Assembly (NCBI GenBank): GCA_022787425.1
Contig: JALFWB010000044.1
Span: 1-41,839, forward strand
Length of the DNA: 41,839 bases
Reading direction: 5' to 3'
Source: Akkermansia sp.
GTDB lineage: Bacteria > Verrucomicrobiota > Verrucomicrobiia > Verrucomicrobiales > Akkermansiaceae
Shown here: piece after piece, positions 7,036-15,670 of the stretch
Numbering within the stretch: the stretch's first letter is position 1
How the letters are laid out: the number at the start of each line of letters is the position of its first letter
Notes under the pieces: generated by a model
Seen by the model: only the letters and a program-made list of their open reading frames with translations
Databases searched by the model: none
Told to the model about the DNA's origin: nothing
Translations under genes and position numbers: made by a program

Positions 7036-9492
7036 ATGAGACTGCTTATGCTTACAATCCCGGCTGTGTTCCTCGCCGCTCATGCTGCGGGGGATGAGGC
7101 ACTCAAGGGAACCTTCTATGACCTCACGAAAACGGTGAAAGGGGAAGAGGGCTTGGTTGTTAAGTCGAGTTGCTGGGTCAGCCCGGAATATTGCACTGAA
7201 ACAAAAAAATGGGTGATGGGGGATTATTCCGGTCTGAAACGCTTTGCCTCGTCACCGGCCAAGGACTTCACCCACCTTCATTTTCCCTGCGTCAGTTGCG
7301 TAGGTGGTGCAGAAATTTTCGGTGTCTCATCCGATATGTCGCAGAACTCCTGGGCCGTTGTTTATCGCGGTCGCGTGAAGGCGCCGACAAGCGGGCGTTT
7401 CCGCTTTGTGTGTGCTGCAGATGACTTGATGAGCATTCGATTTGATAACAATTTGGTGCTTGAGGCCGGATACTGTATCCCGACAATGTATGAGGATGAG
7501 ATGGGTAACAAGCGCAACGGGGAGGGATTAGTGAACTTTGTTGATATCTGCCGCCAACTGCGTGACCGTATGCAAGGGGACAACGGGGCAGGGAAACTTC
7601 ACGAGGGATACTCGGTATTGAGGCCGAAAGAGACATCACGCTACAATTCCGATTTCGGTGGCTTGATTGTAGGAAAAGAATTCAATGTACAGGCGGGGCG
7701 CAGCTACCCCATTGAGATTCTGTTCGTAAATGTTGCCGGCAATACGCAGGCCTCCCTTCTTCTGCGCAATGAGGCCGAGCCGGATAGCTTGCAACTGTTC
7801 CGCGTGAGCGGGGACATGCCGGACCGCGCGAAGATGGTGGATAACCTGCGCAAAAAAGGAGTCCTGAAGACGGACGAATTGCCGAATATCAGCAGTGCCA
7901 GCCTCGTGTGGAAACCTGCCGCAGCTGAACCTCCCGCAGATTACGATGCGGACAGCGAGGACGCCGCGGCGGTGAAGGCCTGCCGCCGTTTGTTGGATGC
8001 GTTGAAAACGGATAAGGCTGATAACGTGCGCAAGGTTGCAGCCGAGACCAAGATGGCAGCCGCCCGTTGGGAGGGCCGTCCGATGCTTTGTTATGCGCAG
8101 AGTGGTGCTGCCGTTAATGCTCTGCTGGGGAACGGGGCAAACCCCGATGCCGTGACTCGGGACGGTACGCCCGTACTGGTGGCGGCAGTGGCTGCGAAGC
8201 GAGTCGGAGCGGTGCGTGCTCTGTTAGCCGCAGGAGCGAATACGAATGTCTGTGATTCCTGGAGCAGTACGCCCCTCATCACGGCAGCCTTGTCCGGTAA
8301 TGAAGAGATGGTGAAGCTGCTGCTGGAAGAAGGCGTTGACCCCGCCTATGCCCCCGAGGGAACGCCGAATGCTGCCGCTCAGGTGCAGGACTCTGACCTC
8401 AAGAACAAGAAACAAATCCTTCGTCTGCTGAAGCAGGCTGCCGCCGAGAATGCCGAACAGAAGGAATGGGTTGACTCCGGCCTGGGTATGGTGCGCCGGG
8501 CCGAGGGCAAGAAGAAGGATAAGGACAAGGCTAAGGACAAGGATAAGGACAAGGATAAGAACAAGGATAAGAAACAGGAGGCCCCCGCCGAGCGCGAGAA
8601 GCCCTTGGCCAAGGTGCCCGATGACCCCGAGCCGCCCACGGATATCTCCCCGCAGGATTCCTCGATCAGCGGTACTTTTTATGATTTGACGCAGGATGCC
8701 AAAGGTAACTCCAACGGCTTCCGGGAGAAGGAGGATTTCTACCCCCTGATGATGTCCCTGGCTAACAAGCATGACCGAGGTTTGCTGAAGAAATACTACC
8801 GCAGCCCGAACAAGGCGAAGACTCCGTACTTCTGCGTTCCTCCCAGCGCGCCCAAGGTGTTACCGATGATGTTTGCCTGTGAGGAAAAATGCAGCGGTGA
8901 GTACTGCGTGGCCCTGTATCGCGCTCGCGTGATTGCGCCGAAATCCGGCAAGTTCCGCTTTGTAGGTGCCGGTGATGATGTAATGTGTGTGCGCTTCGGC
9001 GGTAAAACCGTGCTGGAGTGCGGTTACTTCATCCCGGGTGCAGCGGACCGTAACAACCTGAAGGATTGCATGGAAAACGGACGGAAGGACAACGAGGCGG
9101 GGAAGCGATTCCGCGCCGCCATTGCCTCCGGCAAGGATAAGAAGCACGCCGGTTATGAATATATACCGATTAAGGGGACGGATACCTACAATAGCCGCAT
9201 GGGCGGTATGACTGCCGGTAGTGTGTTCACCGTGAAGGCGGGCGAGGCCTATACCCTGGAGGTGATGATTGCTAACGCCAGCCGAGATGCCGGGATGTGC
9301 CTGCTGATACAGGAGGTGACGACCGCCGCCCACAAAGCGCGCGGTCGCTATGACCTGTTCCGCACTGCCTCCACGCTGCCGGATGCCAATAAGCTGCGGG
9401 AGCTGTTGCGCAGCAAGGGCCTGCACCGCAATGATGATATGCCGCAGTATTACGAGAAATCCCTCATCTGGCGGGTGGCGTCGGAGAAGTAG
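7036..9492 (+). CDS. Secreted protein with two PA14-like modules flanking ankyrin repeats
   Basis: An 818-residue protein of unknown role. A signal peptide covers about residues 1-19 (hydrophobic LLMLTIPAVFLAAHA). Module 1 (about 24-290) and module 2 (about 544-818) both begin GTFYDLT and share a beta-rich core of the kind YRxRVxAPxSGxFRFVxAxDD, which resembles PA14 carbohydrate/cell-wall-binding domains. This is an internal duplication. Between them lie about three ankyrin repeats (roughly 325-445; elements such as GANPDAVTRDGTPVLVAAV and GNEEMVKLLLEEG) and a lysine/aspartate-rich linker (about 491-513). The start at 7036 is chosen because the ATG at 7027 lies inside the -10 box. It is a single-gene unit, and its 3' end overlaps a convergent lipoprotein gene by 29 bp. 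A role in binding surface polymers or protein partners outside the inner membrane is inference. Confidence 0.85.
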   Translation: MRLLMLTIPAVFLAAHAAGDEALKGTFYDLTKTVKGEEGLVVKSSCWVSPEYCTETKKWVMGDYSGLKRFASSPAKDFTHLHFPCVSCVGGAEIFGVSSDMSQNSWAVVYRGRVKAPTSGRFRFVCAADDLMSIRFDNNLVLEAGYCIPTMYEDEMGNKRNGEGLVNFVDICRQLRDRMQGDNGAGKLHEGYSVLRPKETSRYNSDFGGLIVGKEFNVQAGRSYPIEILFVNVAGNTQASLLLRNEAEPDSLQLFRVSGDMPDRAKMVDNLRKKGVLKTDELPNISSASLVWKPAAAEPPADYDADSEDAAAVKACRRLLDALKTDKADNVRKVAAETKMAAARWEGRPMLCYAQSGAAVNALLGNGANPDAVTRDGTPVLVAAVAAKRVGAVRALLAAGANTNVCDSWSSTPLITAALSGNEEMVKLLLEEGVDPAYAPEGTPNAAAQVQDSDLKNKKQILRLLKQAAAENAEQKEWVDSGLGMVRRAEGKKKDKDKAKDKDKDKDKNKDKKQEAPAEREKPLAKVPDDPEPPTDISPQDSSISGTFYDLTQDAKGNSNGFREKEDFYPLMMSLANKHDRGLLKKYYRSPNKAKTPYFCVPPSAPKVLPMMFACEEKCSGEYCVALYRARVIAPKSGKFRFVGAGDDVMCVRFGGKTVLECGYFIPGAADRNNLKDCMENGRKDNEAGKRFRAAIASGKDKKHAGYEYIPIKGTDTYNSRMGGMTAGSVFTVKAGEAYTLEVMIANASRDAGMCLLIQEVTTAAHKARGRYDLFRTASTLPDANKLRELLRSKGLHRNDDMPQYYEKSLIWRVASEK
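8509..8574 (+). repeat. Hexanucleotide tandem repeat encoding a Lys-Asp linker
   Basis: Degenerate tandem copies of AAGGAT/AAGGAC with AAGGCT and AAGAAC variants, about ten units. They encode alternating Lys-Asp dipeptides between the ankyrin part and the second PA14-like module. The unit is a multiple of three, so copy-number change would alter linker length without shifting the frame. Confidence 0.8.
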
Positions 9493-10156
9493 GCTCCTCC
9501 GATTCCTTGGCGTCCTCGCGGGACATAATGGCGTTAGCAGGCACAAAGGCGATGGTGTTAGCTGCGGTGAGGAGTGCGCTCAGCGGCAGATCGACGACCA
9601 AGGCATCCAGCCCCGCCAAAGCGGCTTGCCAGTAGGGCGGGCGGGTGCGGCGGCTGTGGTAGAGGAAGAGGGAGCGCGGCTGCAGGACGCGCAGATTACC
9701 CTGCGGCGGTGGGCACTCGCGCAGGAGGGTGCCCGTGAATTCCGGGTAGCCCCCGGGCGGGGTGGCGTTTTTGGTCAGCTGTACCCAGGACTCCCTGTGG
9801 CTGCCGGGACGCAGGCGAAGGCAGTCCAAGTAGGGCTCACCCGCCGGACTGCGGCGCATAACGTAGTCCGGTAAATGAAGACTCCAGCACAAGGAACGAT
9901 CGTATCGGGCATCTGCTACCCGTAGGCGTGCGTAGTAGTTACCTGAGTCGTCGGTGAAGATGGGGGTGTTGATTTGAACACTCGGGCGGTTTTCGTGGCG
10001 GAAGTCGGAGGTGTCGTCGGGGCCGACAGCAACAAGACTGTTTTGCCCGGACTCATAGACAGCCAGAGAGGTGCGCGTGACGGCGGGACACCCCGTGAGA
10101 AGCAGAAGGGCGATGCAGGCCGTGAGTGACGGAAAAAGGGGACGAAGACGGGGCAT
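9464..10156 (-). CDS. Lipoprotein of unknown function
   Basis: A 230-residue protein with a type II signal peptide: a basic N-terminus, a hydrophobic stretch and lipobox LTGC near residue 20. The mature part (NSLVAVGPDDT, TPIFTDDSGNYYARLRVADARYD, a Trp/Tyr-rich centre) matches no family I recognise. The last 60 residues include a hydrophobic segment (LVVDLPLSALLTAANTIAFVPA) and end in a Ser/Pro/Glu-rich tail. The reading frame stays open far upstream across rsmB, but the start is fixed by a promoter whose -10 lies 6 nt before this ATG and by the signal peptide. The gene is divergent from rsmB and convergent, by 29 bp, with the PA14-ankyrin gene. Confidence 0.8.
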   Translation of the reverse strand: MPRLRPLFPSLTACIALLLLTGCPAVTRTSLAVYESGQNSLVAVGPDDTSDFRHENRPSVQINTPIFTDDSGNYYARLRVADARYDRSLCWSLHLPDYVMRRSPAGEPYLDCLRLRPGSHRESWVQLTKNATPPGGYPEFTGTLLRECPPPQGNLRVLQPRSLFLYHSRRTRPPYWQAALAGLDALVVDLPLSALLTAANTIAFVPANAIMSREDAKESEEPTSPTPPAR

Positions 10157-10162
10157 GGCGGT

Positions 10163-10191
10163 ATTGTACACCCCCGGGCGCGCAGACTCAA
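10163..10191 (-). promoter_or_regulatory. Promoter of the lipoprotein gene
   Basis: Minus strand: -35 TTGAGT (10191-10186), 17-bp spacer, -10 TACAAT (10168-10163), 6 nt to the ATG at 10156. A leaderless transcript is predicted. Confidence 0.7.
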
Positions 10192-10204
10192 GCAAAATAC
10201 AGCA

Positions 10205-10233
10205 TTGCCAAACGGTGCGGACTGCGGTATAAT
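10205..10233 (+). promoter_or_regulatory. Promoter of rsmB
   Basis: -35 TTGCCA (10205-10210), 17-bp spacer, perfect -10 TATAAT (10228-10233), then 9 nt to the ATG at 10243. It is divergent from the lipoprotein promoter, with 13 bp between the two -35 boxes. Confidence 0.78.
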
Positions 10234-10242
10234 GGCCCCCGC

Positions 10243-11481
10243 ATGGTAAACAGCAGAAAAAAGAGTGTGCGCTTGTTGGCTTGGCAGCTGCTGCAGCAGT
10301 GGGCCGAGGGCGGTGTTTTTGCGGAAACTCTGGTGTCGCGGACGGCGCAGCAAGAGGGATTATCCCGCCCGGATCGTGCATTGCTGCAGGCTCTGGTGTA
10401 TGATACCCTGCGCAACATGGCCCTGCTGGATTATCGCCGCAAGCAGCTGCGGTCCGGCAAGTTGGAGGCCTCCCTGCGTTGGCTGGTGCTCGTGGGGCTC
10501 TGCCAGGTGCTGATTCAGCAGGGGGCCGACCACGCTTCCGTAAATGAGACGGTGGCGGCTGCTCCCATGCGGGCGCGGGGGCTTGTGAACGGTATCCTGC
10601 GCAACGCTGTGCGGAGGCGGGATGAATTCGCCGCCGAGCTGCCCAAGCTGCCGCCTGCCATTCGCTATTCTGCCCCCAACTGGCTGGTGGATCGTTGGGT
10701 TGACGCCTTCGAGGAGCAGGAGGCCGAGGCTCTGCTTGCGACGCTGGTTCAGACGCCGTCTTTGTTTGCACGGGTAAATGCGCTGAACCCTCCGAAGAAT
10801 ATTCCGGAGGAATGGGAGCCTCTGCCGCGGATCGATGATTGGTACCGTGTTCCCTCACTGCCGCAGGAAGAACTGCGTGCGGGGCAGGTCTACATGGCGG
10901 ACCCGGCAACACGCTACAGTGTGCGGATGCTGGCCCCCATGCCCGGGGAACGGGTGCTGGATGCCTGTGCCGCTCCGGGGGGGAAATCCGCTGCTATTCT
11001 GGCCGCAACGCAGGGGAAAGTGCATCTGCTGGCAACGGATGCGGAGGCGCACCGATTGCCCATGCTCAAGGCAAATTTGGAGCTTCTCGGCGGTGCAGAT
11101 GTTGAGGTGGCGGTGCACGATTGGACGCTGCCGTGTCCGCCTGTGTGGCAGGGGGCCTTCGATGCTGTCTTGTTGGATGTTCCCTGCTCGAATACGGGTG
11201 TGTTGCAGCGCCGCGTGGATGCACGTTGGCGGCTGACCCCGCAGGAGATAACACGCTTGGCAGGGGTGCAGCGGCGGATTCTGGAGGAGGGAGCGAAGGC
11301 TGTGACCCCCGGCGGGCGTTTGGTGTATTCTACCTGCTCTATCGATGCAGAGGAGAACGGCGCAGTGGTGCAGGCCTTTGTGGATGCACATCCGGAGTTT
11401 GATATTCGTGAGGAGCATCTGGCTCTGCCGAACCGAGAATTCGGGGATGGCTCTTACGCTGCGCTACTCGTCCGCGCTTAA
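10243..11481 (+). CDS. rsmB: 16S rRNA (cytosine-C5) methyltransferase, RsmB/NOP family
   Basis: A 412-residue SAM-dependent enzyme, expected to methylate C967 of 16S rRNA. The N-terminal 140 residues form a NusB-like helical RNA-binding domain (LLAWQLLQQW to VNGILRNAVRR). The Rossmann methyltransferase domain has motif I DACAAPGGKS (about 242-251). The two family cysteines are C315 in DVPCSN (motif IV) and C365 in STCSID (motif VI); these are the general acid/base and nucleophile cysteines of the m5C family. The 39-residue upstream extension is rejected because it would cross the promoter. The 3' end overlaps hpt, on the other strand, by 18 bp. The exact target base is by family inference. 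Confidence 0.93.
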   Translation: MVNSRKKSVRLLAWQLLQQWAEGGVFAETLVSRTAQQEGLSRPDRALLQALVYDTLRNMALLDYRRKQLRSGKLEASLRWLVLVGLCQVLIQQGADHASVNETVAAAPMRARGLVNGILRNAVRRRDEFAAELPKLPPAIRYSAPNWLVDRWVDAFEEQEAEALLATLVQTPSLFARVNALNPPKNIPEEWEPLPRIDDWYRVPSLPQEELRAGQVYMADPATRYSVRMLAPMPGERVLDACAAPGGKSAAILAATQGKVHLLATDAEAHRLPMLKANLELLGGADVEVAVHDWTLPCPPVWQGAFDAVLLDVPCSNTGVLQRRVDARWRLTPQEITRLAGVQRRILEEGAKAVTPGGRLVYSTCSIDAEENGAVVQAFVDAHPEFDIREEHLALPNREFGDGSYAALLVRA

Positions 11482-11988
11482 CTCTGCGATGTAGGGTAGG
11501 TTGCGGTAGGCCTCCGCACAGTCCATGCCATAACCTACCAAAAATCCGCTTTTGATACGAAAAGCCGCGTAGTCTGCCTCTACGGCGGTGCGCCGTGCCC
11601 CCTGTTTATCGACTGCCACGGCGGTGAGCACTTGTGTGGCCCCCTTGCGCAGCAGCTCCTCTTGCACGGCCTGCAGGGTCAGGCCCGTGTCCAGCACGTC
11701 ATCGACCAGCAGCACACGGCAGCCGTTGCAGGTCGGGCAGGGGGTGTGCCAAGTGAGCTGCCCGCTGCTGGTGCGTGCGTTGCCGTAGCTGGAGACACGC
11801 ACGGGTTCCACGCGCAGGGTGGGGGGGAGATGCCGCAGGAGATCCGCCGCGAACCACATGGCTCCTTTCATCAGAATAACTGCTACCGTCGGGGTGTTGT
11901 CCTCCGGTAGCTTTGCGGCGACCAGCTCCCCCAACTCGCGGACGCGAGCGGCTATCTGCTCACGGGAAAAGAGGGGGTGCAGCTTCAT
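11464..11988 (-). CDS. hpt: Hypoxanthine-guanine phosphoribosyltransferase
   Basis: A 174-residue purine-salvage enzyme that joins hypoxanthine or guanine to PRPP. The PRPP-binding motif VLLVDDVLDTGLT is at about 92-104. The flexible-loop SSYGN (66-70) and the base-binding region near the C-terminus (KSGFLVGYGMD) are present. It is the last gene of the purD operon, and its ATG overlaps the stop of the U32 gene by 4 nt (ATGA). Pairing with purD puts de novo synthesis and salvage of purines in one transcript. The preference between hypoxanthine and guanine cannot be read from sequence. It is convergent with rsmB. Confidence 0.93.
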   Translation of the reverse strand: MKLHPLFSREQIAARVRELGELVAAKLPEDNTPTVAVILMKGAMWFAADLLRHLPPTLRVEPVRVSSYGNARTSSGQLTWHTPCPTCNGCRVLLVDDVLDTGLTLQAVQEELLRKGATQVLTAVAVDKQGARRTAVEADYAAFRIKSGFLVGYGMDCAEAYRNLPYIAELSADE

Positions 11989-13256
11989 GAGAGCTTTCTG
12001 CGGGTTACCAGATAAACTTTATCTCCGTGGCGTACTTTCTGAGGCACTGCCACGTAGGCTGTGTTGCCCTTGCTAACGTAGGGAACAGGTGTCGTCTCCC
12101 CGCTTTCCGTGTCTTCCCGAACCTCATCGGCAGTCAGTCGTACAATGCCCGTCGTGGTGCCGGTTATTTCCAGCCTGTCCCCCTGTTTTAGGTCGGCGGC
12201 TTCCAGCTTGAGAACAGCGATACCGGGGCGGGCGTAGTAACTCTTCACACGCCCGAGATGCTGCCGCTGCTCGAGTGCGAGACTGTTGGCCGTGCCTCCC
12301 CAAGTGTCCCAATCCTCGCCGAGGTAGTAGCCCCCGTGCCAGAATTGGCGGTTGAAGACTCGCAACAATTGCGCCTCCCATGCGGCGACCTTCTCCGGGC
12401 TCCACGTGCCGGCGGAGCAGGCCTCCAGCGCCTCGCGGTACACCTGCGTGACGGTGGAGACATAGCCCTCCGAGCGTCCTCGGCCCTCCAGTTTGAACAC
12501 GGAGACACCCGCCTCCAGCAGTTGATCGATCACACGAACGGTGCAGATGTCCTTGGGTGACATGATATATTGGTTATCAATATTCATCTCAAAGCCCGTA
12601 TCAACATCTGTGACGCGGTAACGTCTGCGGCAAAGTTGGAAACAGTCCCCTCGGTTAGCGGAGTGGTTGTATGCTGCCAGACTCATGCCGCATTTGCCGG
12701 AAACGCCGATGCAAAGGGCCCCATGGGCGAAAATCTCGATGCGCACGGGTTTGCCGGACGGCCCGCAGATCTTCTCCTCGCGAATGGTGTCGATGATATG
12801 GCGGATACTGCTGAGCGGCAGCTCACGCGCCAACACCATCACATCTGCATAAGCGGCAAAAAAGCGCACGGCCGCCACGTTGCAGACATTGGCCTGCACG
12901 CTGATGTGCACCTCCAGCCCCAGCTCGCGCGCGTAGGTGATCACCGCAAAGTCTGCGGCAATCACGGCATCCACCCCCGCCGCCTTGGCGCGTTGCAGTA
13001 AAGTCCGCACGGCCTCCAGCTCGCGGTCGTAGACGATAATGTTACAGGTGAGGTAGGCCTTGGCTCCGCAGGCGTGGCACAGTCGCACCACTTTCGGCAG
13101 GTCGTCTTCGGTAAAGTTCACCGTAGCGCGGGCACGCATATTCAGCGAACCGACACCGAAATAGACGCTGTCGGCCCCTGCGCGCAGAGCCGCAGCCAGC
13201 GACTCGAAAGAGCCCGCGGGGGCCATGACCTCCCAATCCTGAACGGGGTTGCTCAC
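11985..13256 (-). CDS. Peptidase U32 family protein, TrhP/YegQ-like
   Basis: A 423-residue U32-family protein. The family core EIFAHGALCIGVSGKCGMSL followed by N-x-x-D-C-x-x-L-C-R-R-R-Y supplies the cysteine pattern used for an iron-sulfur cluster. The N-terminal TIM-barrel opening APAGSFESLAAALRAGADSVYFG is typical, and a C-terminal beta domain follows (about 335-423). In E. coli the close relatives YegQ (TrhP) and RlhA hydroxylate RNA: U34 of tRNA and 23S rRNA. Collagenase-type annotations of this family are older. tRNA hydroxylation is the best guess by length and layout. The start is GTG, overlapping the stop of the M42 gene by 4 nt (GTGA), so translational coupling is likely. The nearest ATG would remove the start of the barrel. 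Confidence 0.85.
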   Translation of the reverse strand: MSNPVQDWEVMAPAGSFESLAAALRAGADSVYFGVGSLNMRARATVNFTEDDLPKVVRLCHACGAKAYLTCNIIVYDRELEAVRTLLQRAKAAGVDAVIAADFAVITYARELGLEVHISVQANVCNVAAVRFFAAYADVMVLARELPLSSIRHIIDTIREEKICGPSGKPVRIEIFAHGALCIGVSGKCGMSLAAYNHSANRGDCFQLCRRRYRVTDVDTGFEMNIDNQYIMSPKDICTVRVIDQLLEAGVSVFKLEGRGRSEGYVSTVTQVYREALEACSAGTWSPEKVAAWEAQLLRVFNRQFWHGGYYLGEDWDTWGGTANSLALEQRQHLGRVKSYYARPGIAVLKLEAADLKQGDRLEITGTTTGIVRLTADEVREDTESGETTPVPYVSKGNTAYVAVPQKVRHGDKVYLVTRRKLS

Positions 13257-14329
13257 AGCTTGTGGCGGAAGTCGTCCTCGGGTTTCAGACTGCGGATAAA
13301 TGCTACCAGTAGGTCGATGCAGGCCTGCACATCCCCCATATCAGCGGTCTCCACGGGGCTGTGCATGTAGCGCAGCGGCATAGACAAATTGGTAGCGGGC
13401 ACGCCGCAGCGGGAGCGGAAGATCTGGTCCGTGTTCGTTCCCGTGGTGCGGCCGGAGGTCTCGCGTTGCATGGGTACCTTGTTCTCCTGAGCCACCAGCT
13501 CCAAGCGGGCATTCAGATTCGGGTGGCAGGCGGGGCCGAAGCAGAGCACGCCGCCCTTGCCCAAGCGCACATCGCCGTAGCGGCCCTTGTCCAGTCCGGG
13601 GGAGTCTGTGCCGTGGGTTACATCCAGGCAGATGGCAGCATCCGGTTGGATGCGATACGTAAGCATCTGAGCGCCGATGCAGCCCACCTCTTCTTGGACC
13701 GTGTTAGCAAACACGATGTTCCAAGCGGGCTCGATGCCCTGCTCGTGCAGCGCGCGGGCCGTCTCTGCCGTGATGAAGCCGCAGAGGCGGTCATCCAGCG
13801 CGCGGCAGACGAGGCGCTTGCCGTTGTTGAGCATCAGCGGGCCATCGCAGTAGATACCGCGGTCCCCCACGCGCAGGCCCAGGGCCTCCACTTCCTCCCG
13901 ACTGTCGCAGCCGAAGTCAACATACAGATCCCACAGGTTCGGGGCTTGGCCTTTGTCATCGCGGATGTGGATAGCAGTGTTACCGATAACGCCGTATACC
14001 TCGCCGTCCGTGCCGAAGAAGCAGAGGCGGCGGCCGCGAGCAATAGCCACATCGCTGCCGCCCAGTCGCTCGATGCGGGCGAAGCCGTTGTTATCGATAT
14101 AGCGGATGGAGAAACCGATTTCGTCGGCATGCGCATCCAGCATCAGGGTCGGGGCATTCGGCTGCTTGCTCTTCAGAACGGCCCAAGCGGAGCCGTAGGC
14201 ATCGCAGTTCTGCTCATCGGTAAAGGGCTTCATGTAGGCAGCCCACAGCCGCTGCGCGTCCATCTCCATGCCTGTGGGGGCAGGGGTGTTCAGCAGCTCC
14301 TCCAAAAAAACTCTTGCTTCTTCTTTCAT
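13253..14329 (-). CDS. M42 family metallopeptidase (glutamyl aminopeptidase-like)
   Basis: A 358-residue cytoplasmic dinuclear-zinc aminopeptidase of the M42 (FrvX/PepA/TET) family. Expected metal ligands and catalytic residues are visible: H67 with D69 in DAHADE, D179/D180 in RALDDR, E213-E214 in QEEVG, D236 in CLDVTH, and the final His in RYMHSPVE. Length matches the family. It lies 14 nt after purD with no recognisable Shine-Dalgarno and overlaps the next gene by 4 nt, so it is co-transcribed from the purD promoter. Substrate preference is not predictable; homologues trim peptides left by proteasome-like proteases. Confidence 0.9.
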   Translation of the reverse strand: MKEEARVFLEELLNTPAPTGMEMDAQRLWAAYMKPFTDEQNCDAYGSAWAVLKSKQPNAPTLMLDAHADEIGFSIRYIDNNGFARIERLGGSDVAIARGRRLCFFGTDGEVYGVIGNTAIHIRDDKGQAPNLWDLYVDFGCDSREEVEALGLRVGDRGIYCDGPLMLNNGKRLVCRALDDRLCGFITAETARALHEQGIEPAWNIVFANTVQEEVGCIGAQMLTYRIQPDAAICLDVTHGTDSPGLDKGRYGDVRLGKGGVLCFGPACHPNLNARLELVAQENKVPMQRETSGRTTGTNTDQIFRSRCGVPATNLSMPLRYMHSPVETADMGDVQACIDLLVAFIRSLKPEDDFRHKL

Positions 14330-14343
14330 GATAACAAAAGGGG

Positions 14344-15588
14344 TTACATGTTTTTATAGGCGATATCGCTGCGGCGTTGAGCTCCGTCGAAGTCAACTTT
14401 AGCCGCCTCCTCGTGGGCCTTGGTGCGTGCTTCATCCAGGGTTGCGCCCTGCGCCACGATGGCCAGCACGCGACCGCCTGCGGTCTGCCAACCGGCCTCC
14501 GTTTTTTTCGTGCCGCAGTGGAACACGCGAGCCCCGCAGTCCTCCAAGCCGCGGATGAGATCCCCGGAGTGCGAGCTCGCGGGGTAACCGGCGGAAGCCA
14601 AGATGCAGCAGACGCTCCATCCCTCGTCGAAGCTGATGAGCTCGGGCTTGAACTCGCCCTTGGCACCCGCCAGGCAGAAGCTCGCCAGGTCTCCGCGCAG
14701 CAGGGGCATCACCGCCTCGCATTCCGGATCACCGAAGCGGCAGTTGTATTCTATCACCTTGGGCCCCTGCGGCGTGAGCATCAGGCCGAAGTAAAGGAAG
14801 CCGCGGTAGGGTAGGCCGTCCTTTTGCAGCCCCGCCACGGTGGGGGCCACGATGCGCTCCTCGATGGTGCGCAGCACCTCCGGCGTGGCAAGCTGACGCG
14901 AGGCCACCGCGCCCATGCCGCCGGTGTTCGGGCCCTCGTCGCCGTCGCACAGGCGCTTGTAATCGCGCGCGGGGCACAGAATCAGGTAGTGCTCATCGCA
15001 GATGGCACCGAAAATGGAAATCTCCGGGCCGGTGAGGAATTCCTCCACCAGCAGCCGCCCCGGGCCGAAACGCTTGTCGATGAACACCTCGCGCAGGAAT
15101 TCCTCTGCGGCGGCGGCATCCGGGCACACGGCCACCCCCTTGCCGGCGGCCAGTCCATCGAACTTCAGCACCGTGGGGTACTGCCCGCCGATAGCCGCAA
15201 TGGCCTCGTCATAATCGGCAACGGCCTTGGCCATGCCCGTCGGGATGTCGTGGCGGAGCAGGAAGTCCTTGGCGAACTCCTTGGAGGCTTCTAACTGTGC
15301 ACTCTCCTTGCGGGGGCCCCAGCAGGGGATTCCCAGTGTCGCACAACGGTTCGCCAGCCCTTCCTCTTTCACCAGATAACTTTCCTCGCCCGCTACGCAG
15401 AGGTCAATCTTGTTATCCACCATCCACTGCATCAAACCGTCGAAGCTGTCCGCCGGTATCTGCTTGGCTGTCTGTCGAATGGCATCACTGCCGGGGAAAG
15501 TATACAGCTCCGGCTTGCTCGGGCTGCCCGCCAACGTCTCCACGAGCGCCTGCTCGCGCCCGCCTTTTCCGATTACAGCTATTTTCAT
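14344..15588 (-). CDS. purD: Phosphoribosylamine-glycine ligase (GAR synthetase)
   Basis: A 414-residue ATP-grasp enzyme for the second step of de novo purine synthesis (phosphoribosylamine + glycine + ATP to GAR). The N-terminal MKIAVIGKGGREQAL, the ATP-grasp region (LKFDGLAAGKGV, 141-152) and the diagnostic GDEGPNTGGMGA (216-227) followed by EYNCRFGDPE are intact. It heads the operon purD, M42 peptidase, U32 protein, hpt. Other pur genes are absent from the window. The promoter places the predicted transcription start within 3 nt of the ATG, so no purine riboswitch or long leader fits upstream. Confidence 0.97.
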   Translation of the reverse strand: MKIAVIGKGGREQALVETLAGSPSKPELYTFPGSDAIRQTAKQIPADSFDGLMQWMVDNKIDLCVAGEESYLVKEEGLANRCATLGIPCWGPRKESAQLEASKEFAKDFLLRHDIPTGMAKAVADYDEAIAAIGGQYPTVLKFDGLAAGKGVAVCPDAAAAEEFLREVFIDKRFGPGRLLVEEFLTGPEISIFGAICDEHYLILCPARDYKRLCDGDEGPNTGGMGAVASRQLATPEVLRTIEERIVAPTVAGLQKDGLPYRGFLYFGLMLTPQGPKVIEYNCRFGDPECEAVMPLLRGDLASFCLAGAKGEFKPELISFDEGWSVCCILASAGYPASSHSGDLIRGLEDCGARVFHCGTKKTEAGWQTAGGRVLAIVAQGATLDEARTKAHEEAAKVDFDGAQRRSDIAYKNM

Positions 15589-15597
15589 GCTGCCCCT

Positions 15598-15626
15598 ATT
15601 GTACCGCCCCGCCTCTCCCTTGGCAA
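15598..15626 (-). promoter_or_regulatory. Promoter of the purD operon
   Basis: Minus strand: -35 TTGCCA (15626-15621), 17-bp spacer, -10 TACAAT (15603-15598), 9 nt to the ATG at 15588. The gap includes AGGGG, which could act as a weak Shine-Dalgarno only if transcription starts early. Confidence 0.72.
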
Positions 15627-15654
15627 GGCAAATCGTGCAGAAAAGTCGCCCCGC

Positions 15655-15670
15655 CGGCGGAATACCGCCG
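15655..15670 (-). terminator. Weak terminator-like hairpin after the glycosyltransferase
   Basis: Immediately after the glycosyltransferase stop, a 6-bp perfect stem (CGGCGG/CCGCCG) closes a TATT loop. A short TTTT follows only after a GC-rich gap of about 10 nt. Termination is uncertain. Confidence 0.3.

Noticed and set aside
8450..8700. Apparent membrane protein (Leu/Ile/Val repeats) on the minus strand
   Set aside because: It is the reverse reading of the Lys-Asp repeat in the PA14-ankyrin gene.
10157..10912. 252-codon upstream extension of the lipoprotein gene
   Set aside because: It would be antisense to rsmB, would cross both promoters, and would bury the signal peptide.
13361..14359. 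332-codon open frame on the plus strand opposite the M42 peptidase
   Set aside because: Antisense shadow; the M42 metal ligands on the other strand are complete.
15589..15670. Possible purine riboswitch before purD
   Set aside because: The promoter leaves about 3 nt of leader, and no aptamer-like sequence is present.
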